From positions 4,808,501 to 4,872,500 of the forward strand of contig NC_063265.1 in assembly GCF_019578655.1 (NCBI RefSeq): a stretch of DNA of 64,000 nucleotides. Direction: 5' to 3'. The notes under the pieces are model-generated. The model was given only the letters and a program-made list of their open reading frames with translations. It ran no database searches and was not told the DNA's origin. Shown in pieces: positions 1-11,587 of the stretch; the first letter of the stretch is position 1; each line of letters opens with the position of its first letter. Position numbers and translations under genes: made by a program. This DNA comes from Ricinus communis (lineage: Eukaryota; Streptophyta; Magnoliopsida; Malpighiales; Euphorbiaceae).

Positions 1-77
1 CTGGAGTTAATATATCTGCTGTAAGATTTCATGTTAATGATCTTCATGGTCAGTATGTTGTTACTCTCTACAACTAG

Positions 78-181
78 CAAGGTTCAAAGAGGTTAAGAGA
101 ATAGTTAATGATTCAAAGGATTTGGAAGATCTAAAGAGCAAAGAATGGGAAAACAAAGAAGAGAAAGTAGTAGAAGATTAG
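78..181 (+). CDS. possible terminal exon of an unidentified gene (partial)
   Basis: A possible acceptor (CTAG) ends at 77. An open frame follows, from 83 to a TAG stop at 179-181. It reads as a very charged 32-residue tail rich in Lys and Glu, beginning FKEVKRIVNDSKDLEDLKS. Positions 1-24 could be the end of an earlier exon, because GTAAGA follows at 22-27. I do not recognise the family and no start lies inside the window. The composition resembles the charged C-terminus of a coiled-coil or nuclear protein, but short AT-rich DNA can also give such frames by chance. Treat as tentative. Confidence 0.22.
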
Positions 182-554
182 TAATTTTTAGTTTTGGATA
201 TGTTTCAGTTTATATGAATGTCATGACAAATTTGTTATCATTTTGTAACTTTTATTAGTTTTATCATAAGAAGCTATATTTTTATTTAAGAATTTGAGCT
301 ATATAATATATATTGTTGCAAATATATTTATTTTAGTTATTGACTAAACAATATTAGGATATGGAAAGATATTTTCAATTTTGTTTTGTACATTTTGCTA
401 CATATTTATTCATATATTAACAGTACAATTTTAAGATATCAAATATATACTTTTAGTAATTTGTACCCTCAATATCAAGGCCATGAAGATGCTTGTTTAG
501 GAATTTGTATGGCAAGATGATATTTAAGGTTCTTGTTCTCATTTACAGATTCTT
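182..554. other. AT-rich intergenic DNA, nothing recognised
   Basis: Low-complexity AT-rich sequence follows the possible terminal exon. I see no coding frame, RNA gene or clear repeat boundary. Confidence 0.5.
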
Positions 555-835
555 CAGTTGATATGTTGTAACTGAAAAAAATATTGATTTAAGTAGAATT
601 GATTTTGCAAGAAAAGATATTATGAATGTATTAGTGATGAGAATTAGAAAATAAATGGAAGTGATTAAATGAAGAATGAGTTAATTAAGCAAAGGATTTT
701 TTTTTTTTTTGGGTTATTATGTCTAGTTAAGTTGTGAAATGGAATAAAAAAAATAAGGAAAAAAATGAGATTTTTAATTCATTATTAGTTTAGATTATTA
801 TGTACAATGAATAAAGAATTCCACCAATTCTCTTT

Positions 836-839
<4 letters not shown>

Positions 840-876
<37 letters not shown>
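840..876. repeat. (TA)n microsatellite
   Basis: About 18 uninterrupted TA units inside copy 1 of the tandem repeat. Confidence 0.95.
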
Positions 877-878
<2 letters not shown>

Positions 879-1181
879 CTACTCTTAATATATCAAAGGG
901 ATATTTTTAATATATTTTTTTCTCTATATGTAACTGGATAAATACGGATTTAAGTTTAATAGACTTAGCAGGAAAAAGTATCATGAATGTACTAGTGGTG
1001 AAAATTAAAAAAATGAATGGAAGTGAATAAATGAAAATTGAGTCACCTGAGCCAAAGAATTTTTTATTATTATGTAAAATTAAGTTATGAAACAGAATAA
1101 ATAAACAAGAAAAAGAAAGAAGTTTACAATTTTTATTAATCTAGATTATTATATACAATATATGATAAAATCTACTAATTC

Positions 1182-1186
<5 letters not shown>

Positions 1187-1229
<43 letters not shown>

Positions 1230-1244
1230 GGAGAGAGAGAGAGA
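1187..1244. repeat. (TA)n followed by (GA)n microsatellite
   Basis: A TA run (1187-1223) is followed after a short spacer by a GA run (1231-1244). It sits at the same place in copy 2 of the tandem repeat as the TA run in copy 1. Confidence 0.95.
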
Positions 1245-1685
1245 TTATAAGTTATTCTTAATATATTAAAAAGATACTTATCTTTTCTTTTCTATTTAAC
1301 TTAATATGTTGTAATTGGATAAATATTAATTCAAGCCGAATAGATTTAACAATAAAAGGATCTAAAATTTACTAATGATGAAAATTAGAAAATGAGTACA
1401 AGTGAATTAATGAAGAATGAGGTTGATGATGAAAATTAGAAAATGAGTGGAATTGATTAAATGAAGAACGAGCCAAAGTATTTTTTTTTATTATTATTAT
1501 GCCTAGTTAAGTTGTAAAGTAGAATAAAGTAACAAGGAAAAGAAATAAATTCTTAGCTTTCTTTATTAGTATAAATTATTATGTAAATTGAATAAACCAG
1601 TTCTCTTTTAGTAGAATTATACACATAATAAGATATTCTTAATATACCAAAAAGATATTTTTTAATATACCTTCTTTCTCTTTTT

Positions 1686-4600
1686 ATTAATAATGTGTCA
1701 TATTTTAGATATCTTAAAATTGGTTTTAAAAGACATGAATATTATACTAATAATATGCTATCATTTATTCTGTTTACATTTATATATATGAAATTTAAAA
1801 TAAAATTCAGAAATAATGAAAAAAATTTAAAAATTATTTACTTGATGGTTTTAATTAGTAATGTATAATTTTTGAAAGTGATAATATATAAATTGTATTC
1901 CTGAAAGATCATTATTCATTAAATTTTTTTTTATTGAATTTCTACATGTTTTTCTATTATATCCAAGTTGTTTATATTTTTCACAGTTGTTTTGTCTCGT
2001 TGCCTTCCATGGTGCTTTTATTCTTCTCTTAGTCTATCGGATTTAATCATCTGTTCTAGTGGTAAAACAACCTTACTTTTCACTTCTTTTGATACATTTC
2101 ATGTGCTTTCGTTTTTATTTGTAAAAACACTTGCTTCTGTGTAGTTAATATTATCTTGTTAGTGTAGTAATGTGAATAATATTCATATGAATCCAAATCA
2201 ACTTGGAATAGTTGATGTTGATGCATAAAGATGTGATATCTGATAAATTTAGAATCTGTTGTACTTGTATGTTCACTTTGCCATATGAACTTGAACCTTT
2301 GATTCACTTTTTTATCATATCGTACACTTGATCATTGAATAATTCAGCTGCAAATATTATATGAGTTTATTTATTTTATATTTTAAATTGTAATTAATAT
2401 AATTAAAAGCAAATTTTTTTTTATATGATGATTTCAAAAAGCGACTATTTAAATACTACAAAGATACTATATATATCAGTATATTGTATAATAAATTGAA
2501 ATATAGTTTTTTATATTTTTTTTATGACAAGGTATTTAAAGTATATTGTTGATATACTATTAATATATTTTAAAATAGTATATATATTTAAATTATACCT
2601 GTATTTTCATCACATTGTCTATTGTGTTGCAGTAATACTAGTATTGCTTCAATTTCAAAATAAAAATTAAATAAAATCAACTATAATGTACCAATAAGAT
2701 ACAGTTAATATACTATTAGCTATGTATTTCTAATTATTTAGGGTTAAGGTTGTAATTTATGAAATCATTTTGCAATTGTATAAAAAGATAAAATAAAAAT
2801 ATTTAAAATATATTTTTTAATGTATATTTCAGATATTTTAACATTATAATTTAATGTGTGTAAAATTATTTGTTAATACATATCTTGATGTAAAGACGAT
2901 ATCTTTTATACACTTTATGCTCTTTACCGTAAATATGTAAAAAATACCAATAAAATATTAGAAAGATATCGTTGATATATCTTGTAATATTATAAAACCT
3001 TAAAAACATACATTGATACAATTTCTTAAAATTAGATTAAAAGTTAACATAAAATGATATTGCGTAGAATTTTTTTAATATTTTATTATTACAGTACGTA
3101 TATAATAGTTTTTTCTGCAAAATTAGAAAGCAATTTTTTACCATTTCGAATATAATGCACTTTAATTAAAGTTCATTATATGTTACCTCGACTTTGATAT
3201 ATTCTATCGAAATTTCTTTTGATCCATTGATTGAGCTTCTAATACACCTGAATTGTTATTAATTTATAAGTTGTAGCTTACTTTGAATATTTAAAACTGA
3301 ATTTTCGTTTCGATTCGAACCTATTTTCTCCTTTGTCCCCCCTGTTTGGCAATTGCAATAACATTTTTGTTGGATTAACATGTTTTGTTCTTTAATTTTC
3401 TGTTTTTGTTTTAGTTTGGATATGGCAATGAAATTGATTCTATGTCAAATTTATAAAATTTGTTTCTTGTTTTACAATAGTACTGCTTTTAGAAGAAAAG
3501 AACTCAATTTGGTAGGAAGGAGTTGAAAGTTTAGGAACAGTACAAATAAAAATCTGTCAGTTGATATGTCGTATAAACAAAAACAACTACTTTTGACTGT
3601 AAAAACAAAATTTTAGAGCACAAACATCGTATATATGTGCTTTCCCATCCATCTGTAAACAACACATTATATTTTGGGCTTTGCCTTCTTTTTGCCACGA
3701 GGAGTTATCTTGCGGTATAATGCATCACATAAGCAATCAAAAACTAGTAAAATACAGCATGATGGTTTATGACTTCGTATAAGCACTAATTTATGAAATA
3801 AATATTATTTTAAATTTTTATAATTAGATTTTATTTAAAAAAAATTTAAATTGCATATATTTAACCTTTGAATGTAAATTTATGAAATTATTTATAGAAA
3901 AAATTTAAATTAAATATATTTGATCATTGGATATAAGTTCAGAAAATATGATATGATTTTAGAGGTCTATTTAGTAAAAAAATCTAAATTTAGTATATAC
4001 ATACGGCAAATTGACCATTTACCCTTTTATTTTATACAGCAATCTTTCAGCATTTTAGAGGACATAAGAATCAAATTCCATTTGACTGAAACTTCCTTCT
4101 TCCTTCAAATTTCTCTCAAAATAAGCATAATATTTTGCTGTTGCTTCTTCTGTTCTGAAATACTTATACTATAACTAAGAACATCTTAGGATAACTTAAA
4201 TGAACTAAACAAGTATATTACTAGTCTATAAAAGACATGAAAAATAATAAATGACATTATTCTTGTCACCAAAAATTATCAAGAAAGATATGTTTAGCTG
4301 GCTAGATTCTAGCCCATTAAATTAACGCCATCATGGCTCTCTCTGGCTCCTGATCTTGGTAACGACCTTGGAACTTGAAAGCCATAAACAAATACAAACT
4401 CCCATTTATTTTCCCTCGTACGAAGAACCATATGTACTTTCATCAGAAAAATCAAACAAATAAAAGAAAAGAAAAAAAGAACCACATGTACGAGGAAAGA
4501 GATACTAGAATATTGATTTGAGCAATCTTGGCATTGCACGTGTACTGCTAGTAATCTTGGTACATAGAAGTCTCTATCGCTAAAAGATTTCTAAAAAGTT

Positions 4601-5035
4601 TCAAATTTTAACATAAAGAGATTAAATTTTTATTACCATTTTACGAGACCAAGGCATAATGCACTCAGTAATTTTTATCACTACTTTCGTGATGGGCACT
4701 AATACTTAGCCCTAGCTCTTGCTCTTGCCTTCCTTGCAACGGGCTGCCTGTGTGCCTACTAATATCACGCAATAATTTCTGGAATAGTACTTATAGCCAA
4801 CATGCCCCTTTTAATTTTCCAAGTTTTTGCCACTCAGTCTGAACTTATTAATCTAAAAGACTTGGTTTCAGAATTTACAGAGCTCAAACTCCATTGATAT
4901 AATTGCTTCTGTGCCTGTTTTAAGTCCTGCAGCGAGGTCCCTCTCCCACCTTAACTCAGTTTACCTTTTCCTTAACTGGAACAAAATTTTGCTTACCAAG
5001 AAGAAAATCATTCAACGAATAAATTCTCTCTCCCA
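1686..5035. other. AT-rich intergenic DNA and 5' flank of the first WAKL gene
   Basis: The sequence is very AT-rich up to about 4.2 kb, with many short runs and stop codons in all frames. Short open frames at 2080-2307, 3920-4174 and 4309-4539 are low-complexity or lack any family signature, and I do not call them genes. From about 4.3 kb the composition becomes more balanced, which fits the promoter and 5' leader of the WAKL gene starting at 5036. No transposon ends were identified. Confidence 0.5.
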
Positions 5036-7511
5036 ATGGAAAAGAGATCGTTGGTTATGCTGATCCTTACAATGTTGCCAATCCTGTCATGTATCAGGCA
5101 AGTACAAGCCACGCGGCAATGCCGGAACTGTGGCCGCATTCCAGTGCCGTATCCACTTAGCACTGCCCCAGGCTGCGGTGAGCCGTTGTACAAGCTTAGC
5201 TGCAGAGGAGGCACATTGTGGTTGGATGCTGTAAATTCATCCTCCTACATCATAACATCCATCTACCCGTTGACCCAACGGCTAATAATCCGCCCGGCAG
5301 GCTTTGCGAACAACACTTGCATGTCAGCTGATTTTCCAAGCCAAGGCATTCAACTAGATAGCAATCTTCCCTTCAACATTACAGGCAGCAACACTGTAGT
5401 TCTTATGAACTGTTCTGAGTTAGTCTTTCAATTTTTTCCATCAATGAACTGTTCGTCAGCAAGCAGATGCCATGAGTACCTCAGAGAAAATGCAATTGCA
5501 AAATCTGCCTGTGAAGCTACAGCTGACAAACAAAGATGCTGTTGGTTTAAGACTGGTGGATCTCTCAATGAATTTAGAATTAGAGTTCGCAGCGAGAGGT
5601 GTTCAGCATATCAAAGCTTTGTGAATTTGGATATGGATTTGCCGGTGAGCAAGTGGCCGGAACCTGGAGTGGAGTTAGAGTGGATGTTGCCGTTCGAGCC
5701 TGTATGCAAAACTGCAGTGGATTGTCAGGATTTGCCAAATTCTTTTTGTTTGCAGGATCCTGTCAGTGTTGGACAGAAAAGGTGCTTCTGCCGTGATGGG
5801 TTCCAGTGGGATCCTATTAATGGAGTATGTCAAATGGGTAAGTACATCTACTTGTCCGTTATATTTCTGTTCTACCTAGCAACTTTCATATATCTCAACA
5901 GGGAAAAAAGAAGTGCTCTTAGATTTCAAATTTCAGCATAAAAGTATTCATATGCTACTCAATTGCTTTTAAATTTCAATTTATTGCGTTTCACTAAGAC
6001 TTTAGATTTGCTTTTATAATAGCATGCATATATTGGTACTAGCCAGAGTTCTTCAATCAGAATTGCCCTCAGTGGGTTTTCCCTGGAGAGGCTAAGATCA
6101 AGTGCAGTAATAGTTCAGAATCATAAACATACCAATGTAATTTGTACTGCACAAGAAAGTAGATAGTTCTCAGATATTGCAGCAAAAATACTTGAACAAT
6201 TGTAGTTAATGAAACCACATACCATTCTTTTCTATGCAGGCAGGAACTGCAAACATGGGGGATATTGCAATAAACAGACGAGAAAAACTTCACTCATTGG
6301 CGGTATGTGTTATATACTAGTTACATTTGTTAATTACAGCAAATCTTTGGTTATCATCAATTTAAATACTGATAATGCACTTGGCAAACATCAAACTTTA
6401 GATTGTTGTTATACCGTTGAAGTAAAATGATGTCCTTATTTTTTTATCAATAGCTCTTGCTGTTGGTGCAATGTTTCTCGGAATCACAACTATGGTCGTA
6501 GTCTATAGAAAATATAGTCAGAGCAGACGAGAACTAGCCCACGTAAGTTTAAGTAAGGTAAGAGAAAGAATATTAAGTGTGAGCACAAGTGGCATAGTGG
6601 GTAGGATCTTCACCAGCAAAGAAATCACAAGAGCAACAAACAACTTCTCAAGTGAAAATCTCCTCGGATCTGGAGGCTTCGGTGAGGTCTTCAAGGGTAT
6701 TATTGATGATGGAACTACCATAGCCATCAAGCGTGCCAAGACTGGAAATACTAAAGGGATTGATCAAATCCTAAACGAAGTTCGAATCTTATGCCAAGTA
6801 AACCACAGATGCCTTGTAAAACTCCATGGTTGTTGTGTTGAGCTCGAGCATCCTCTCTTAGTCTACGAGTACATTCCGAATGGAACCCTTTTCGATCATC
6901 TCCATAAAATTTGCTCAAGCAAAAGGGAACCATTAACTTGGCTTCGCCGCCTTGTCATTGCCCATCAAACCGCAGAAGGTCTTGCATATCTTCACTCTTC
7001 AGCTACACCGCCAATTTACCATCGCGACATTAAATCGAGCAACATCTTACTCGACAATGAGCTTAACGCTAAAGTTTCTGATTTTGGGCTTTCTAGGCTG
7101 GCTGTTACCGATACAAGCCATATTACAACTTGTGCTCAAGGTACTTTAGGCTATCTTGATCCGGAGTACTACCTCAATTTTCAATTGACTGATAAGAGTG
7201 ATGTTTATAGCTTTGGGGTAGTGTTATTAGAGCTTTTAACTTCCAAAAAGGCCATTGATTTCAATAGAGTAGATGAAGAAGTGAACTTGGTGATTTATGG
7301 TAGAAAGTTTTTGAAAGGAGAGAAGTTATTGGATGCTGTTGACCCTTTTGTTAAGGAAGGAGCTAGTAAATTAGAATTGGAAACCATGAAAGCATTAGGT
7401 TCTTTAGCAGCAGCCTGTTTGGATGAGAAAAGGCAGAATCGGCCTACAATGAAAGAAGCTGCTGATGAGATCGAGTATATTATTAGTCTTGTCACTTCTG
7501 GAGTTTCATAG
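5036..7511 (+). CDS. wall-associated receptor kinase-like protein (WAKL20 type), copy 1
   Basis: Single-pass receptor Ser/Thr kinase expected at the plasma membrane, with its outer part facing the cell wall. Exons are 5036-5837, 6240-6302 and 6454-7511, giving 640 aa in frame. A signal peptide covers residues 1-25. It is followed by a Cys-rich galacturonan-binding (GUB_WAK) region with CRNCGRIPVPYPLST and a WAK-associated C-terminal Cys block ending near CFCRDGFQWDPINGVC. There is no EGF repeat, as in WAKL20-like proteins. The membrane helix is near residues 289-308. The kinase has the glycine loop GSGGFG at 360-365, the ATP lysine at 381 (AIKRAK), HRD at 478-480 and DFG at 498-500, so it should be active. 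Its tandem neighbour at 8733 has the same exon plan. The ligand is unknown; pectin or oligogalacturonide binding is inferred from the family. Confidence 0.93.
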
Positions 7512-8732
7512 AATCAAGAAATAATTGCCAAACTCTTAATGCCTAGTAGTCATTACAGTAAGTGAGAAATAAACTGCAAGGGCCTTAATTGGCCTTCTGT
7601 AATTCTGAACTTACAGTGGACGAATACGGTGTTCTCTATGTAACTTAATTTTAGTATCCCAAGAAAGATATATATACACGTTATAGAAATATTTTGCATC
7701 TTTCAAAAGATCCATTTTGTAATGAGTTGATTTCCTGATCCTTCAGAATGCATTAATGTACTTAGAATAATATATCTTTGCCTTGGTTGTGTTAATAAAG
7801 TCTGAATTAACTCAGGTTCCATTTACTACTCCTTCTGGACCTAACTATACTTGCAAAGGCACCAGGATTCTTCATTAAATTCAATTTCAAAGAAGATTCT
7901 AACATCTTTGTCACTGTCAAAAACATGACATTAGAACAAAGCATGAGTTATGAAATTGGACAATGCTAATCTAATTAATCATGAAACACTTTTGGGAAGG
8001 GCATGAACTTGTTGGAACAAATTTGTGGCTTCCAATATGATAGGAACTGCTTTTTCGTTCTGTCGACGCATCCCAGTGAGAATAGGACGAGTGTGAAGTG
8101 AAAAGAAATGAAAATTGTCTGGGACTGCACGCTTTCAGATTGTTTATTAGGGAACAAGACAATGGGATGCTAAACCAAAATGGATCTTGAAGTTATAAAA
8201 CAAATATGAATCTTGGAAATTATAAGCAGACAAGGAAAACGAACTCATGCAAGGTACTAAGACTGCATATCAACACATCAAATCTTAATTTATTCGATCG
8301 ATATTGAAACAGAACTAAAACTTACTTGAAAACCCGTCCAATACACATTCCCTCCATAATATAGAATTCAACCCATGTGCCCTGTAAGTGTCCATGAAAT
8401 CGCATTATTATTTCTAAGCATTGAACTTGCATATCTTCATGAATTTTGCTGACACATTTTTGAGAAAACCTAAGATAGCATTGTGCAACGCAAGGATTTG
8501 TAAGATATTTCTTATTTTTAGCACTTCAAATAACGACACTTTTGCTCTTGCTTGATTAAAAAGACAAGTTTGTCCATCTCTTACTCAAATCATGAAATTA
8601 ACTGGCTTGGCCAATTATGTCTTTTGCATTATGAGTATATTTACTTGCACATAGCACAACATACTGAGAATATAGCATATAGCTAGTGACCAACTCTATT
8701 TTTTGCATTTCTAGACCTAGCTAGGCCTTACC
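7512..8732. other. WAKL 3' UTR and intergenic spacer
   Basis: The region contains the likely 3' UTR of the first WAKL gene (an AATAAA at 7794-7799 is one possible polyadenylation signal) and the promoter of the second. Two overlapping minus-strand frames at 7971-8162 show no family features. I see no other gene. Confidence 0.5.
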
Positions 8733-11061
8733 ATGGAGAACAATGTGCTTATGATGTCGATCCTTATGGTTGCACTGATGTCTTACTCACCGTGTGCTAT
8801 TGCTGTTCGGCCTTGTGGCAACTGCGGCCGCCTTTTGGTGCCATATCCACTCAGTACTCGACCAGACTGTGGCGACCAACATTACAAGCTTCGGTGCACT
8901 GCAGGCACGCTATGGTTCGATGGTGTAAATGGATCATCCTACACGATCAAAACCATTAACCCACTAATCCGAAGACTAATAATTCAACCACCAAATTTAG
9001 CCAACAATAGTTGCATCTCCAGTGATTTTCATAGTCAAGGAATCCAACTCGATCACAATCTTCCCTTTAATATCAGTAGTAGTAACACCATTTTGTTACT
9101 CAATTGTACAGATTCAGTGTCTCATTTGAAATTGAACCCACCCATGGATTGTTCACCTGCTAGCATTTGTCATAACTACATTAAGGAGCATGCAGCCGCC
9201 TGTATAATTGCACCATTATGTTGCACATTCAGGACTGGTGGGTTGCAAAATGTTGATGCTCTTAAGGTCTATGTTGGAGAGTGCAGTGCATATCAGAGTT
9301 TTGTGAACTTGGATTTGAAGACAGTACTAGCTCTGAATAAATGGCCTGAGCCTGAAGTGGAGATAGAATGGATGTTGCCTCAGGAGCCAGTTTGCAGGAC
9401 TCCAGTGGACTGCAGAGAGTTATTGTACTCAAAATGTTTGGCTGACCCGATTATTTTTGGACAGAAACGGTGCTTTTGTAATGCTGGCTTTAAGTGGGAT
9501 CCCATAAATGGATTGTGCCAAAGTGAGTATTAGTTAATCTTTTTCTAGATTACTCTCATTTTTCCATTTCTAGTTAACATTTGTTCTGTTGGTTTTTGCT
9601 TAATATTCTAATTAGAGTAGAAACTACTTTTCGAAAAAGCAACTCCTAAATGTGGTATTTCCTTTGGAACTTTTATGACCAAAACATGTAAAATCTATTG
9701 TGAATATTTCAAGAACTATTATTATAGCAATTCCAAATAAAAGAGTTTGCTGCTCTTTTCAATTTTCAGTTCAGAAAATTTTTTTCCCCCTCCATTTGCA
9801 GATGTAAAGTGTCGCACAGGTAAAGCTTGCAGAAAAAGAAAGAAAAAGACTGCACTGTTTGCTGGTACGTAATTTTCCCTGAAGCAAGTTTATTTTGTGG
9901 TGTACACTGTAAGGATTTTTATTCCATTACTCTACCCTTGCGCTTCATATATGAATCTCTAATCAGTTGAGTTTGTTTTATTCATCAGGTGTGGCCCTTG
10001 CAGGAGGTGCAATCCTTCTAGTAGCAGTAACTGGGATTCTGTTCTACAACCAGCATCACCGCTCGAGGCAGGCACAAAAGAATTTGATCAAAGAGCGGAA
10101 AGAGATGTTGAATGCTAAGCATAGTGGGAAATCAGCCAGGATTTTCACCGGCAAGGAGATAATTAAAGCAACAAACAACTTTTCCAAAGACAACCTTATT
10201 GGTTCTGGTGGGTTTGGTGAGGTCTTTAAAGGCATTCTTGATGACGGAACCATAACGGCTATCAAGCGTGCGAAGCTTGGAAACACTAAAGGCACCGATC
10301 AAGTGCTTAATGAGGTGCGAATTCTTTGCCAGGTAAATCATAGGAGCCTTGTAAGACTCCTTGGTTGCTGTGTTGAACTTGAGCTGCCTATCATGATTTA
10401 TGAGTATATCCCAAACGGAACCCTCTTTGAGCACCTTCATTGTAATCAATCCAGCAAGTGGACTCCATTGCCCTGGCAACGGAGGCTACGCATTGCACAC
10501 CAAACTGCTGAAGGCTTGGCATATCTTCACTCGGCAGCTTTGCCTCCCATTTATCACCGCGATGTCAAATCTAGCAACATTTTGCTTGACGAAAGACTTA
10601 ACGCCAAGGTTTCTGATTTCGGACTATCTAGGTTAGTGGAGACGAGTGAAAACAATGATAGCCATATCTTTACTTGTGCTCAGGGTACCCTTGGTTATCT
10701 TGACCCAGAATATTACAGGAACTTTCAGCTGACAGATAAGAGTGATGTTTATAGCTTTGGAGTTGTTTTGATGGAGATCTTGACTTCTAAGAAGGCAATT
10801 GATTTTAACAGGGAAGAAGAAGATGTGAACTTGGTGGTTTATATGAAGAAAATGATTGAAGAAGACCGAATATTAGATGCTATTGATCCAGTTCTAAAGG
10901 AGAGTGCGAGCAAATTGGAATTGGAGACGATGAAAGCACTGGGATCGCTGGCAGCAACTTGTTTGGATGAGAAGAGGCAAAATCGACCTTCAATGAAAGA
11001 AGTTGCAGATGAGATTCAGTATATCATTGGTATTACTTCAGAAAGAGTTTCTAAGTCCTAG
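8733..11061 (+). CDS. wall-associated receptor kinase-like protein (WAKL20 type), copy 2
   Basis: Tandem paralogue of the gene at 5036. Exons are 8733-9522, 9802-9864 and 9989-11061, giving 641 aa. Intron phases and the 63-nt middle exon match the first copy. A signal peptide covers about residues 1-24, ending near CAIAVRPCG. Next come a Cys-rich GUB_WAK region (CGNCGRLLVPYPLST) and a WAK-associated block ending CFCNAGFKWDPINGLCQ. A basic stretch (CRKRKKKT) from exon 2 precedes the membrane helix near 285-304. The kinase has GSGGFG at 356-361, the ATP lysine at 377, HRD at 474-476 and DFG at 494-496. The activation region is slightly longer than in copy 1 (ETSENNDSH). The close match of this kinase to the general WAKL20 pattern suggests it is the more conserved member. 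Ligand and pathway are inferred from family only. Confidence 0.94.
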
Positions 11062-11587
11062 TTTCTTGTCTTGGCATAGCTATGAATAAGTGCTGCACTG
11101 AATTTTGATAACAGTAGTATCTTGTTTTCATTTTAGTTTTTTATAGAGAAATGCCTCTGATTTCACCCACTGCCAAGCGAAATCCCGATGTACCAAAAAC
11201 CTGCAGAATTTTGACATTCCTAAAGTAGATTCTGGAGCATCTTTGGTGCATTGTAATCGAATGTTATATATAAGTTTCAGTTCAAAAACCTGGAAGTCAT
11301 CTCAATAAGGCAACAAGTCCAGTCCAGTAGCAAACTGGCAAAGCACGCATCAACCTGCAACTCATTTACTATTAGATGTCTGTTAAGAACAACAAAGATA
11401 TAGCTGGATTTTGCCAAAATCGACAACAGGTTAATTTAACAAACCAGAAGCCTAGCTGTATTGGCAAAACCAATCACATGATAACCAGCTCATGAAAAGA
11501 AAACCAATGTGTTAGCAAAAGCATGGAATTACATACTACTTAAAAGTAAATATCATTTCGATGTCAACACTTTTTAACTATGATTTT
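11062..11587. other. convergent 3' spacer between WAKL copy 2 and eIF3g
   Basis: The two genes converge here. The stretch should hold the 3' UTRs of both. No further gene or repeat was seen. Confidence 0.55.

Larger units (their letters stand above)
555..1685. repeat. three-copy tandem repeat, unit about 370 bp
   Basis: Three diverged copies lie head to tail, at roughly 555-922, 923-1298 and 1299-1685. Each begins near a 'TATGTAACTGGATAAATA' type motif. Each then has a 'GATGAAAATTAGAAAATGA' block, an AAGTTGTGAAA..GAATAAA block, a 'CTCTTTTA' block followed by an AT microsatellite (absent in copy 3), and a 'TCTTAATATATCAAA' block. Copy 3 also has an internal duplication of about 48 bp at 1378-1475. 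No open frame runs through the unit. This looks like a local satellite or amplified intergenic segment of unknown origin. Confidence 0.75.
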
